Source: Bradyrhizobium jicamae
GTDB lineage: Bacteria; Pseudomonadota; Alphaproteobacteria; Rhizobiales; Xanthobacteraceae
Direction: 5' to 3'
NCBI RefSeq assembly: GCF_018130695.1
Contig: NZ_JAFCJX010000015.1
Location: forward strand, 50,001 to 114,000
DNA length: 64,000 nt
Shown here: piece after piece, positions 41,455 to 51,906 of the stretch
Layout of the letters: each line of letters begins with the position of its first letter
Numbering within the stretch: position 1 is the first letter of the stretch
Notes under the pieces: generated by a model
What the model was told of the DNA's origin: nothing
What the model saw: the letters and a program-made list of their open reading frames with translations, nothing else
Database searches by the model: none
Position numbers and translations under genes: made by a program

Positions 41455-43012
41455 GCGGCGCCTCCGTCGTCGGTTCGATGCTGCTGCCGCCCATCAACAG
41501 GCCGAGCTTCTCGCGGCTGGCCTCTGCGGTCGGCAGCGGCACTGAGAGATGGCCGTGGAACATCACGGCGATGCGGTCGGTGATCTCGGCGAGCTCGTCG
41601 AGGTCCTGGCTGGTCACCAGCACCGCGGCGCCGCGCGCGGCAAGGTCGAGCAGCGCCTGCCGGATCACGGCGGCCGCGCCTGCGTCGACGCCCCAGGTCG
41701 GCTGGTTCACGACCAGCACGCCGGGCTGGCGCAGGATCTCGCGGCCGACGATGAATTTTTGTAAATTGCCGCCAGACAGGCTCGCGGCTTCCGGATCGCG
41801 TTTTGCTTTCCGCACGTCGAACGTCTCAGTCGCGCGATCGACGGTCTTTAGCGTCGCCGCCGTGTTTACAAAGCCATGCTGCACCATGTTGCTGGCGGCG
41901 TGTCCGGTGAGCAGTGCGTTCTCGGACAGCCGCATCCGCGGCGCCGTGCCGTGCCCGAGCCGTTCCTCCGGCACGAAGGCGGCGCCAAGCTTGCGGCGCT
42001 GGGTGATCGACAGATGGCCGGCGCTTTGGCCGTCGATGACGACGGTGAGCGGGTCCTTCGACAGCCGCTCGCCCGACAACGCTGCAAATAATTCATCCTG
42101 GCCGTTGCCGGCCACACCGGCGATGCCGAGGATTTCACCACCGCGCAGCTCAAAGGAGATGTGCTCCAGCCGCACACCGTGGGGATCGTCGGGAAGCAGC
42201 GAGAGGTCGTTGACGACGAGGCGGGGGACGCCGATCTGCCGGCTTGCGGCGGCCTTCACTTTCTTGATCTCGCCGCCGACCATCATCCGTGCCAGGGATG
42301 CCGCGGTCTCCGCCTTCGGATTGCAGGTCGCGACCTTCTTGCCGCCGCGCAGGATGGTGGCGGTGTCGCACAGCCGCTTCACCTCTTCCAGCTTGTGGCT
42401 GATGTAGAGGATGGCGCGGCCCTCTTCCTTGAGGCGCTCGAGCACGATGAAGAGCTGGTCGGCCTCCTGCGGCGTCAGCACCGCGGTCGGCTCGTCCAGG
42501 ATCAGGAATTTCGGGTCCTGCATCAGCGCGCGGACGATCTCGATGCGCTGCCGCTCGCCGACCGAGAGCTGCCAGACCTCGCGTTTGGGATCGAGCGGCA
42601 GGCCATAGGTCCGCGACACCTGCTCAAGCCGGGCCGACACGTCCTTGAAGGATTCCGCGCCGTCGAGCCCGAGGGCGACGTTCTCGGCGACCGTCAGATT
42701 GTCGAACAGCGAGAAATGCTGGAACACCATGCCGATGCCGTGGGCGCGTGCCTCCGACGGCCCCGATAACACCATCGGCTGGCCCTGCCAGTGCATCTTG
42801 CCCTCGCTCGGCTGGATCAGGCCGTAGATGGTCTTGACCAGGGTCGACTTGCCGGCGCCGTTTTCGCCGAGCAGGGCATGGATCTGCTGCGGCCAGATAT
42901 CGATGTCGACCTTGTCGTTGGCGAGGAAGGAGCCGTAGCGCTTGGTCAGGCCGACCGTCCGGAGCAGCGGCACGGCGCCGGGGTTCAGCGCGGCGGGCGA
43001 GAGGTCTGACAT
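41438..43012 (-). CDS. ABC transporter ATP-binding protein with two nucleotide-binding domains (BMP-type importer)
   Basis: I start at the ATG at 43012 (MSDLSPAALNPGAVPLLRTV), giving 524 residues. The first domain has a full Walker A (GENGAGKST), signature (LSVGERQRIEIVRAL) and Walker B (FLILDEPTAVL). The second domain has a degenerate Walker A (GVAGNGQDELFAALSGE) and a modified Walker B (LVVNQPTWGVD, with Asn and Gln in place of Asp and Glu), while keeping the signature LSGGNLQKFIVGRE. Such asymmetry is usual for YufO/RbsA-type ATPases. It is the first gene of the four-gene importer operon, divergent from the outer-membrane channel gene. Confidence 0.92.
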   Translation of the reverse strand: MSDLSPAALNPGAVPLLRTVGLTKRYGSFLANDKVDIDIWPQQIHALLGENGAGKSTLVKTIYGLIQPSEGKMHWQGQPMVLSGPSEARAHGIGMVFQHFSLFDNLTVAENVALGLDGAESFKDVSARLEQVSRTYGLPLDPKREVWQLSVGERQRIEIVRALMQDPKFLILDEPTAVLTPQEADQLFIVLERLKEEGRAILYISHKLEEVKRLCDTATILRGGKKVATCNPKAETAASLARMMVGGEIKKVKAAASRQIGVPRLVVNDLSLLPDDPHGVRLEHISFELRGGEILGIAGVAGNGQDELFAALSGERLSKDPLTVVIDGQSAGHLSITQRRKLGAAFVPEERLGHGTAPRMRLSENALLTGHAASNMVQHGFVNTAATLKTVDRATETFDVRKAKRDPEAASLSGGNLQKFIVGREILRQPGVLVVNQPTWGVDAGAAAVIRQALLDLAARGAAVLVTSQDLDELAEITDRIAVMFHGHLSVPLPTAEASREKLGLLMGGSSIEPTTEAPHAARA

Positions 43013-43557
43013 GCGTTGCGAAAGCGTCCCAGGGAATGACTGCCTCAATACTGGGCTAGTTTTGGCGACGGCGTAAGTGGGGAAAAAGCGCCAGCGCTTG
43101 CTCAACCCTTCGGCAGAATTCCCGTTTGGCTGCGCCGGGTTGCGGACGAATGGCGCGCGCCGGAGTCGAGGTGGCTTGCCGAAAAACGCTGTTGCAGAAT
43201 TGTGACGGTCCACACGAATCGAACATCGCTAGTCAGCGCTGACGCGAAGTTGAGCAGAACGGCTCGCCCCGTTTGCGCGCGCTGAAAACGGTGTGATGGT
43301 GTGCCCGACGGTGCAAACGCCTGCGCTCAAACGTCGCAGAATCCCCAATCAGAATCGGCAAAATCCGAACTTTCGCGGTTCCATCGAAGGTTGCCGCGAC
43401 AACATCTTGCTCCGGCGAAGAGCGCACGCGGAGCGGAATTGCCTGATCAAACGCAGAGCATGCCGTGGGGAAAGTTGAGGCTTCGCAGTTGCCGCGAACG
43501 GCGCAAGGGTCGCGCTCAAGGGCTCGATCGTTTGAACTCAACTTGGGGGTAATTTGG
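43013..43557. other. Divergent regulatory region between the importer operon and the channel gene
   Basis: These 545 bases hold no supported gene. Overlapping frames here are low-complexity and basic. Being between divergent genes, the region should contain the promoters of both the nucleoside importer operon and the outer-membrane channel gene, which may be jointly controlled. I could not identify a clear operator palindrome. Confidence 0.45.
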
Positions 43558-44667
43558 ATGTCTCGTCTTCGCAGAACATTGGCGACTGCTGCCTTGTCGC
43601 TCGCCACGCTGATTCCGGCTGGCTTCGCCGCGGCAGCCGATCTTCCGGTCAAGGCCAAGAAGGCGCCGGCGGAGCTTCCCTTCTTCCTTGTCATCGACGA
43701 CCGCGTGTCGTTCTCCTGGATGCCGAAGGGCACCGATCCCGGCATGTGGAGCGTCCAGCCCAACGGCTCGATCAATGGCAAGACGCCCAAGCAGGTCTAC
43801 TCCTTCACCCATTTCGACGCCTGGGCCTACGGCACCAACTTCTTCACCATCTCGATGTTCAAGTCCGGCCATAACGACCCGGCCTCGCCCTGTATCGCGC
43901 CCGGCTTGACCTCGAGCTTCGGAGCCGGCGATTGCGCCGGCGCGACCGAAATCTACGGCCTGTTCCGCTCGACCTTCGGCTGGAACGAGATATTCAACAC
44001 CAAGGCCTTCACCATGGGGCCGCTGCACAACATCTCGTTCGAGGTCGGCATGGATGCCAACACCGAGAACAATTTCCTGGCGCCCGCCAAGCGCGACATG
44101 GTCGCCGGTCTGCAGTTCGCCTTCGACCTGCCCTACAAGGGCTACATCAACGTCGCGCCCTTGCTGTACTGGGAATTCCTGAATCACAACGCCTTCACCC
44201 AGTGCGGCACGGTGTTCGCGGGCGCGATCCCCGGCACGAGCTGCAATTCGGACGGCAATGTCAGCTACCGCCCGACCTGGGCGGTCGAAGTCAACTACTA
44301 CATGGATCTCGGCTTCCTGCCGGAGAACATGCAGTTCTGGTCGATCAGCGGCCGCGCCGGCTGGTATGGACCGAAGGGCGACTCCAACGGCCTGCCTGCG
44401 CTGTCCGGCATCGGCCGCTTCAGCACGGCCTCGAAGACCGAGTTCAACAGCGAGCCGATCCGTCTGACCTTCGACGCCAGCAAGGCGTTCTACGGTCCGA
44501 AGTATTCGCACTTCGTCGATCTCTGGGTTGCCTATCGCTACTGGCAGAACAAGTTTGGCCTCGACCACAACGCCATGCCCGGGGTCTGCACGGTCGCGGC
44601 GACCGGCCAGAGCACCAACTCCTGCACCGAGTCCACCGTCTATGGCGGCGTGACGGTGAAGTTCTGA
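43558..44667 (+). CDS. Outer-membrane channel protein, Tsx-like
   Basis: I start at the ATG at 43558 after GGGGGTAATTTGG. The 369-residue protein has a signal peptide (MSRLRRTLATAALSLATLIP, cleavage near AAA-A). The mature part alternates aromatic strands of a beta-barrel and ends in Phe (GGVTVKF), the outer-membrane insertion signal. Segments HFDAWAYGTNFFTISMF, NISFEVGMDANTENNFLAP, FVDLWVAYRYWQNKFGLDH are suggestive of the nucleoside-specific Tsx channel family, though longer than Tsx itself. Its position opposite the BMP-type importer supports a role in nucleoside passage. Four internal cysteines (SPCIAPG, GDCAG, FTQCG, TSCNS) are unusual in a barrel. Confidence 0.75.
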   Translation: MSRLRRTLATAALSLATLIPAGFAAAADLPVKAKKAPAELPFFLVIDDRVSFSWMPKGTDPGMWSVQPNGSINGKTPKQVYSFTHFDAWAYGTNFFTISMFKSGHNDPASPCIAPGLTSSFGAGDCAGATEIYGLFRSTFGWNEIFNTKAFTMGPLHNISFEVGMDANTENNFLAPAKRDMVAGLQFAFDLPYKGYINVAPLLYWEFLNHNAFTQCGTVFAGAIPGTSCNSDGNVSYRPTWAVEVNYYMDLGFLPENMQFWSISGRAGWYGPKGDSNGLPALSGIGRFSTASKTEFNSEPIRLTFDASKAFYGPKYSHFVDLWVAYRYWQNKFGLDHNAMPGVCTVAATGQSTNSCTESTVYGGVTVKF

Positions 44668-44697
44668 CCACCTGATCCGTTCCACGGGTGGAATACT

Positions 44698-44735
44698 TGT
44701 GGCGCCGCGTCCTCACCACGCGGCGCCACATTTTT
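44698..44735 (+). terminator. Rho-independent terminator of the channel gene
   Basis: TGTGGCGCCGCGT pairs perfectly with ACGCGGCGCCACA across a 7-base loop, followed by TTTTT. It begins 31 bases after the stop of the channel gene and may also serve the convergent deaminase gene. Confidence 0.92.
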
Positions 44736-44752
44736 ATGTGAGGCGAGGGCAG

Positions 44753-45253
44753 TTACCTCGCCCAGAAATCCTCATGCAGCGCGGCGGCCTCGTCCTCGAG
44801 CAGCGGGCCGACCACCGCGATCGGCCGCTGGCCGCTGTCGAACACCACGCGGCAAGGCAAATCGAGCGTCGGATTCTCCGGATGGTTGCCGGTGATCTCG
44901 CGCAGCCGGTGCTCGCTCAATCCATAGACCACGCGGCCGATGCCGGCCCAGTAGATCGCGCCCGCGCACATCGCACAGGGTTCGGCGGATGAATACAGCG
45001 TCGCGGTCTTCAGCGCGTCGGCCGGCAGCGTCGTGCAGGCCTGCGTCGCCAGCAATCGCTCGGCATGCGCCGTGCCGTCATGCGAGGGCATTAAGCTGTT
45101 CTCGGCCTCGAGCAGCACCCGGCCGGTTTGGTCGACCAGAACCGCCCCGAACGGATGATTGCCATGGCCGACGGCCCGCTTCGCCACCGCGAAGGACTGC
45201 CTGAGGAAGCGTGCGTCGTCGGGCGAATGATCTTGATGGTCGGCGTCGCTCAT
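44753..45253 (-). CDS. Nucleoside/guanine deaminase of the cytidine deaminase-like superfamily
   Basis: The ATG at 45253 has AAGGAACCGCC upstream and gives 166 residues. The zinc motif is H63-A-E65 (TAHAERLL) and P92-C93-AM-C96 (EPCAMCAGAIYWAGIGRVVY). This is the CMP/dCMP and guanine-deaminase (GuaD) type, not the tRNA-specific TadA type, since the C-terminal region differs (FWAR end). Guanine deamination to xanthine would feed the xanthine dehydrogenase; cytosine or another base is possible. It is convergent with the outer-membrane channel gene. Confidence 0.85.
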   Translation of the reverse strand: MSDADHQDHSPDDARFLRQSFAVAKRAVGHGNHPFGAVLVDQTGRVLLEAENSLMPSHDGTAHAERLLATQACTTLPADALKTATLYSSAEPCAMCAGAIYWAGIGRVVYGLSEHRLREITGNHPENPTLDLPCRVVFDSGQRPIAVVGPLLEDEAAALHEDFWAR

Positions 45254-45393
45254 GGCGGTTCCTTGGCGATTGAACATGGACAGGATAGGGGCGGCTCGTG
45301 CCTCTCCACAACCCGCGCGCTGCCGGAGCGGTGAAGGCGAGCCGTGCCTTCGGACGCAGCAATTTCTGCGCCGATGTTGTAGGCTACCGCGTC

Positions 45394-45588
45394 ATGACCC
45401 AGACCCAGCAATGGTACTTCGTCTGGCTCGACGGGCCGCGCGGGCCGGAGCCGCAGAAATGGTCGCCGGAAGGGCTCTGGGGCCAGATCGGTCGCCAGGA
45501 CGTGATCGTGCGTTTCCCGCTCTCGGCGCGCGAGGCCAAATTGTCGATCGACGAGCTGGCGAAGCTGCATCCGTTGCCGGGCAACTGA
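45394..45588 (+). CDS. Small conserved hypothetical protein
   Basis: The ATG at 45394 yields 64 residues, MTQTQQWYFVWLDGPRGPEP and so on, with no signal peptide. It is rich in Trp, Pro and charged residues with a predicted small alpha/beta fold (WSPEGLWGQIGRQDVIVRFP, then a helix AREAKLSIDELAKLHPL). Its stop lies nine bases before the start of the kinase gene, so the two are probably co-transcribed. The family is not recognised. Confidence 0.6.
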   Translation: MTQTQQWYFVWLDGPRGPEPQKWSPEGLWGQIGRQDVIVRFPLSAREAKLSIDELAKLHPLPGN

Positions 45589-45597
45589 GCGGGCGGC

Positions 45598-47079
45598 ATG
45601 TATCTCGGAATCGATCTCGGCACCTCGGCGGTCAAGACCGTGCTGGTCGACGCCGCGCAGCGCGTGGTGGCGAGCCGCAGTCAGGCCCTGACAACAGGCT
45701 CGCCGCAACCCGGCTTCAGCGAGCAGGATCCCGCCCAGTGGATCCAAGCCGCGTTCGCGACGCTCGACGCGCTGAAGGCAGATCATCCGCGCGAGCTCGC
45801 CGCGGTCGCGGGCATCGGGTTATCCGGCCAGATGCACGGCGCGACGCTGCTCGGGGCCGATCTCAAACCGCTGCGGCCGTGCATCCTCTGGAACGACGGC
45901 CGCTCGGCCGCCGAATGCGCCGAGCTGGAGCGGCGCTGGCCGGGCCTGCGCGCGGCCACCGGCAACAAGGCGATGCCCGGCTTCACGGCGCCGAAGCTCG
46001 TGTGGATCGCCAGGCACGAGCCGGAGATATTTGCGGCGACGCAGCTCGTGCTGCAGCCAAAAGCCTATCTGCGCCTGGTGCTGACCGGCGCGGCGATCGA
46101 GGATGTCTCCGATGCCTCGGGCTCGCTGTGGCTCGACGTGAACAGCCGCGATTGGTCGGATGAGGGGCTTGCCGCGACCGGCCTGTCGCGCCGCCAGATG
46201 CCACGCCTGGTGGAGGGCTCGGCGCCAACGGCGCGGCTGCGCGAGGCGTTGGCGCAGCGCTGGGGGATGATCAAGCGCCCGATGCTGGCCGGTGGGGCCG
46301 GCGACAATCCGGCGGGGGCTGTCGGCATCGGCGCGGTCAGGCCCGGCGCGGCGTTCATCTCGCTCGGCACCTCCGGCGCGCTTCTCGTTCCATCAGATCG
46401 TGTCGCCGCCAATCCGGAGCGGATCGTGCACACCTTCTGTCACGCGGTGCCCGGCATGTGGATCCAGGCCGGCGCGATCCTCTCGGCGGCCTCATGTCTT
46501 GCCTGGGCCGCACGGCTGCTCGGCGCATCCGAGGCTGAATTGCTGGCACCGCTGGGGATGCGTCCGAGCGCGCCGTCGCCGGTCAGCTTCCTGCCCTATC
46601 TCTCCGGCGAGCGCACGCCGCATGACGATGCCGAGGTGCGCGGCATGCTCGATGGTATCAGCCATGCCACCGATCGCAGCGCGATCGTGCAGGCCGTGCT
46701 CGAGGGTGTGGCCTTTGCACTGGCGGATTGCCGGGATGTGCTGGCCGAGACAGGTATCGCGGTTACGGAAGCCGACGTGATCGGCGGCGGTTCGCGCTCG
46801 CGGTTCTGGCTGGCGGTGCTGGCCAATGTCCTGAACATTCCCGTTCATCGCTTCGCCGACGGCGAGACCGGTGCCGCGTTCGGCGCGGCGCGGTTGGCGC
46901 GTCTGGCTGTCACCGGGGAGACGGTCGACGCGGTCTGTACTGCGCCGCAACGTGTAGAAACATTTGCGCCTGACCGTGCGCTCGCTTCGGCCTATGCCGC
47001 GCGTCTCCCGCATTGGCGTAGTCTCTATCGGCCGCGGCAAACGCAAAACGTCGCGATTGGTTCCGTCACGAAAAGATAA
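45598..47079 (+). CDS. xylB: Xylulokinase-like FGGY family carbohydrate kinase
   Basis: The 493-residue protein has FGGY kinase features: the phosphate-1 motif MYLGIDLGTSAVKTVLVDAA, the substrate-binding GLSGQMHGATLL with catalytic-region ILWNDGRSAAE, GNKAMPGFTAPKLVWIARHE, FISLGTSGALLVPSD and the C-terminal GGGSRSRFWLAVLANVL and GAAFGAARLA. The MHG and NDGR pattern is typical of D-xylulose kinases. It phosphorylates a ketose such as D-xylulose with ATP in the cytosol. It is encoded upstream of a sugar ABC transporter on the same strand, with 138 bases between. No isomerase or dehydrogenase for the pathway is seen here. Confidence 0.9.
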   Translation: MYLGIDLGTSAVKTVLVDAAQRVVASRSQALTTGSPQPGFSEQDPAQWIQAAFATLDALKADHPRELAAVAGIGLSGQMHGATLLGADLKPLRPCILWNDGRSAAECAELERRWPGLRAATGNKAMPGFTAPKLVWIARHEPEIFAATQLVLQPKAYLRLVLTGAAIEDVSDASGSLWLDVNSRDWSDEGLAATGLSRRQMPRLVEGSAPTARLREALAQRWGMIKRPMLAGGAGDNPAGAVGIGAVRPGAAFISLGTSGALLVPSDRVAANPERIVHTFCHAVPGMWIQAGAILSAASCLAWAARLLGASEAELLAPLGMRPSAPSPVSFLPYLSGERTPHDDAEVRGMLDGISHATDRSAIVQAVLEGVAFALADCRDVLAETGIAVTEADVIGGGSRSRFWLAVLANVLNIPVHRFADGETGAAFGAARLARLAVTGETVDAVCTAPQRVETFAPDRALASAYAARLPHWRSLYRPRQTQNVAIGSVTKR

Positions 47080-47217
47080 TTCGATCGCCGCGTTTGCGAC
47101 GTGCCGGGAGGTATTGCCCTACGTCGCGGCCTTTTGTTTAATGCGCACACTCGCGCAAAATCGAAAACGAGACGCGGGTGGGACGTGACGCCGTCAACGG
47201 CGTGCCGGGGAGGTATG

Positions 47218-48739
<1,522 letters not shown>

Positions 48740-48753
<14 letters not shown>

Positions 48754-49783
48754 GAACGGAGCCGCCGCGAAAGCCGCTACCGCGCCCGCGCTCGCAGCAG
48801 CGCAGGAGACCAGGCGTCAGCGCACGCGGACGTTCATTCGTGCAGTTGGCATGCTGCCGGTGCTGCTGTTGCTGTGCCTCGGTTTCCATTTCCTCTCCGA
48901 GGGCCGCTTCTTCACCGGGCAAAACCTCGGCATCGTGGTGCAGCAGTCCGCGGTCAACACCGTGCTCGCCGCCGGCATGACCTTCGTCATCCTGACCGGC
49001 GGCATCGATCTTTCCGTCGGCTCGATCCTCGCGGCATCAGCCATGGCCGGGCTGATCATCTCCCAATTCCCCGATCTCGGGCCGCTCTGGCTGCCGGCTG
49101 CGGTGCTCACCGGCGCCGTTTTCGGCGTCCTCAATGGCGGCTTGATCGCGCTCCTGCGGCTGCCGCCCTTCATCGTCACGCTGGGATCGCTGACGGCGGT
49201 GCGCGGCGTGGCGCGGCTGCTCGGCGCCGATACCACGGTGTTCAACCCGTCGATCCCCTACGCCTTCATCGGCAACGGCTCGCTCACGCTCATTCCCGGC
49301 CTGCTCACGATCCCCTGGCTCTGGGTGATCGCGGTGCTCGTGATCCTGGTGTCGTGGCTGGTGCTCAAACGCACCGTGCTCGGCGTGCACATCTATGCGG
49401 TCGGCGGCAATGAGAGCGCGGCGCGGCTCGCCGGCATCAAGGTCTGGGCGGTGCTGATCTTCGTCTATGCGGTCTCCGGCCTGCTCGCGGGCCTCGGCGG
49501 CGCCATGCAGGCGGCGCGGCTCTATGCGGCGAACGGATTGCAACTCGGCCAGTCCTACGAGCTCGACGCCATCACCGCCGTGATCCTCGGCGGCACCTCC
49601 TTCGTCGGCGGCATCGGCTCGATCTGGGGCACGCTGGTCGGCGCGCTGATCATCGCGGTGCTGTCGAACGGGCTGATCCTGATCGGCGTCTCCGACGTCT
49701 GGCAATATGTCATCAAGGGCCTCGTCATCATCGGCGCGGTCGCGCTCGACCGCTACCGGCTGCAGGGCTCGGCGCGGACCTAA
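48740..49783 (+). CDS. Sugar ABC transporter permease, RbsC type
   Basis: The 347-residue inner-membrane protein has the CUT2 permease signatures TVLAAGMTFVILTGGIDLSV and GNESAARLAGIKVWAVLIFV, with about ten hydrophobic segments. A cytoplasmic basic and Ala-rich N-terminal stretch precedes the first membrane helix at about residue 40. I start at ATG 48740 after GGAGTGGAGC; the ATG two codons later is equally possible. It overlaps the ATPase gene and precedes the binding-protein gene by 69 bases. A GTSFVGGIGSIWGTLVGALI loop is typical of the family. Confidence 0.92.
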
Positions 49784-49852
49784 CTATCGAGGGGATCCGC
49801 TCCGGCAACTGGTCGCCGTGGTGGAAATTCAAACAGACCAGGGAGGAAGCCA

Positions 49853-50800
49853 ATGTTGAAGACGTTTCTGCTTGCCGGCGCCGCGATGGCGCTCGTCCTG
49901 AGTGCCGCGCCGTCCCAAGCCAAGGAGCTCAAGTCGATCGGCATTTCCTTGGGCTCGCTGGGCAACCCGTTCTTCGTCGCGCTGTCGAAGGGCGCCGAGT
50001 TCGAGGCCAAGAAGACCAATCCGAATGTGAAGATCACCACCGTCGGCTTCGAATATGATCTCGGCAAGCAGGTCACCCAGATCGACAATTTCATCGCCGC
50101 CGGCGTCGACATGATCCTGCTCAATCCGGGTGACCCGAAGGCGGTCGGCCCCGCGATCAAGAAGGCGCAGGCCGCCGGCATCATCGTCGTCGCCGTGGAC
50201 ACCGCGGCCGAAGGCGCCGATGCCACCGTGACGACCAACAACGTGCAAGCGGGCGAAATCTCCTGTCAGTACATCGTCGACAAGCTCGGCGGCAAAGGCG
50301 ACGTGATCATCGAGAACGGGCCGCAGGTCTCCGCGGTGATCGACCGCGTGGTCGGCTGCAAGAATGTGTTCGGCAAGAATGCCGGCATCAAGGTGCTGTC
50401 GAGCGATCAGGACGGCAAGGGCTCGCGCGAGGGCGGGCTGACGGTGGCGCAGGGCTATCTGACGCGCTTTGCCAAGATCGACGCGATCTTCGCCATCAAC
50501 GATCCGCAGGCGATCGGCACTGATCTCGCCGCGCGTCAGCAGGGCCGCAGCGGCATCGTCATCACGGCGGTCGACGGCGCGCCCGACATCGAGGCCGCGC
50601 TGAAGGATCCGCAGTCGCCGCAGATCCAGGCCTCGGCCTCGCAGGATCCGTTCTTCATGGCCCGCCGCGCGGTGCAGGTCGGCGTCAGCATCCTCGATGG
50701 CAAGAAGCCCGCATCGCCCGTCGAGCTCTTGCCGTCAAAGCTCGTCACGCGCGACAACGTCAAGGACTACAAGGGCTGGACCTCGGACCGGTCGCAGTAG
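49853..50800 (+). CDS. Sugar ABC transporter substrate-binding protein, RbsB type
   Basis: The 315-residue protein has a signal peptide (MLKTFLLAGAAMALVLSAAP, cleavage near SQA-K) and the periplasmic-binding-protein type I fold of RbsB: IGISLGSLGNPFFVALSKGA, VDMILLNPGDPKAVGPAIKK, VVAVDTAAEGADATVTTNNV and AIFAINDPQAIGTDLAARQQ. GGGAGGAAGCC precedes the ATG. It delivers a monosaccharide to the permease. The operon order is ATPase, permease, binding protein. A hairpin GAAGCGC/GCGCTTC at 50811-50838 lies beyond the stop, between convergent genes. Confidence 0.93.
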   Translation: MLKTFLLAGAAMALVLSAAPSQAKELKSIGISLGSLGNPFFVALSKGAEFEAKKTNPNVKITTVGFEYDLGKQVTQIDNFIAAGVDMILLNPGDPKAVGPAIKKAQAAGIIVVAVDTAAEGADATVTTNNVQAGEISCQYIVDKLGGKGDVIIENGPQVSAVIDRVVGCKNVFGKNAGIKVLSSDQDGKGSREGGLTVAQGYLTRFAKIDAIFAINDPQAIGTDLAARQQGRSGIVITAVDGAPDIEAALKDPQSPQIQASASQDPFFMARRAVQVGVSILDGKKPASPVELLPSKLVTRDNVKDYKGWTSDRSQ

Positions 50801-50836
50801 GGGGCGAGCCGAAGCGCCATTGTGATTGATCGCGCT

Positions 50837-51433
50837 TCAGCGGGCCTGCTGCCGATAGAATTGCAGCAGGTCCGCGCCCGCAGGCGAGAGCCAGTCGGCG
50901 GCACCGGTGATGTAGCCCTCGATCTGGCCAGTGGTGCCGACGAGGTAGGTGATGGGCATCGCGACGAGCTGGAAGACGGCGTCCGACGATGTCTTGGGAT
51001 CGGCCGCGACGCCGTAGGCATCGATGTAGCTCGTCAGCCCCGCTGCATTCGTGTGACCGAGATAGTCGCGGACTTTTCCGGGTTCGCGCACATCGGTGCA
51101 GATCGCGCAGACGTCGAGCCGGTCCGCGCGCGATCGCGCAAGGGCGGCGATCACCGGCAGGTCCAGCCGGCAGGCCGCGCACCAGGTCGCCCAGAAATTG
51201 ATCAGCAGGACGCGGCCCGGCTTTGCCGCAAGCGACACGTCCTTGCCATGCAGGTCGCGCAGCCTCAGCTGCGGCATCGGCGCGCGCGGACGCACCACTG
51301 TGAACTGGCTTCGTCCGGTCTCGAAGGTCGGCGGCCAGGGATCATCGCTGCGCGCATCCGCGCGTGATGCCGCAATCAGCGCGGGTGCCGCCAGCAGGAT
51401 GGTTCGTCGGCTGAATGCCGGATCGTCACGCAT
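50837..51433 (-). CDS. Exported TlpA/ResA-like thioredoxin-fold protein
   Basis: The 198-residue protein has a twin-arginine-like signal (FSRRTILLAAPALIAA) and a thioredoxin-fold domain with W84-C85-A-A-C88 (LLINFWATWCAACRLDLPVI), a TlpA-type active site. The segment QLVAMPITYLVGTTGQIEGY includes the cis-proline. It should act as a periplasmic thiol reductant or cytochrome-maturation-type factor. It is the last gene of a three-gene minus-strand operon after doxX- and DsrE-like genes, overlapping the latter by 8 bases. A redox role connected with sulfur chemistry is inferred from that context. Confidence 0.88.
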   Translation of the reverse strand: MRDDPAFSRRTILLAAPALIAASRADARSDDPWPPTFETGRSQFTVVRPRAPMPQLRLRDLHGKDVSLAAKPGRVLLINFWATWCAACRLDLPVIAALARSRADRLDVCAICTDVREPGKVRDYLGHTNAAGLTSYIDAYGVAADPKTSSDAVFQLVAMPITYLVGTTGQIEGYITGAADWLSPAGADLLQFYRQQAR

Positions 51434-51899
51434 GGATATAGGCCCAACCTTCGTGCTGCAGATCGACGACGCGTCCGATGCCGAAGGGCACCAGGCCTGC
51501 GCCGGCGATCAGTGAAATCCGCACCTGCTCCTTGGCTTCCGCGATCGCCTTCGACGACGCGCACATGCTGTAGGTGAGATCAGGCACGGATTGCCGCAGC
51601 GTCGCCAGCGGTTCGGCGAGCATGGTCCTGTCAGCGCGGAACAGGTCGATGCCCTTGCCATTGGCAACGACCTCGATCAGCACCCGCTTGCCGCGCGCGG
51701 CAAAGTGTTTGGCGAGATTGGCCGAGTAGCTGATTGCATGTCCAGCGACGTAGGCCTCGTTGCTGTCGATCAGGATCACGACCCCGTCGACCAGGCGATC
51801 TCTCTTCGGCGTCGCGGCGGGAGCGCAGCTCGCCGCGGTGAGGAGCGTTGCGCCGGCGAGCAGTGCGCGGCGCGAGCGCGCGATCGGAGGCGCCGTCAT
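51426..51899 (-). CDS. Exported DsrE-like sulfur-relay family protein
   Basis: The 157-residue protein is a DsrE/DsrF-fold protein (VVILIDSNEAYVAGHAISYS, KRVLIEVVANGKGIDLFRAD). The likely sulfur-carrying cysteine is C113 in LTYSMCASSKAIAEAKE. Unlike cytosolic DsrE, it has an export signal: RSRRALLAGATLLTAASCAP, a twin-arginine motif followed by a lipobox-like cysteine at residue 25. It may therefore be an outer-surface or periplasmic lipoprotein. The gene begins seven bases after the doxX stop and overlaps the TlpA-like gene by eight bases. Periplasmic sulfur trafficking with TlpA as partner is inferred. Confidence 0.8.
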   Translation of the reverse strand: MTAPPIARSRRALLAGATLLTAASCAPAATPKRDRLVDGVVILIDSNEAYVAGHAISYSANLAKHFAARGKRVLIEVVANGKGIDLFRADRTMLAEPLATLRQSVPDLTYSMCASSKAIAEAKEQVRISLIAGAGLVPFGIGRVVDLQHEGWAYIHA

Positions 51900-51906
51900 C
51901 GGCCGC

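Noticed and set aside
43233..43790. A 185-codon minus-strand frame in the divergent region before the channel gene
   Set aside because: It overlaps the start and signal peptide of the channel gene, has no motif and no ribosome site, and is best read as non-coding regulatory DNA.
50811..50838. Hairpin GAAGCGC/GCGCTTC as a rho-independent terminator
   Set aside because: It is symmetrical between convergent genes but has no T-run on either side, and one arm overlaps a stop codon, so I only mention it with the binding-protein gene.
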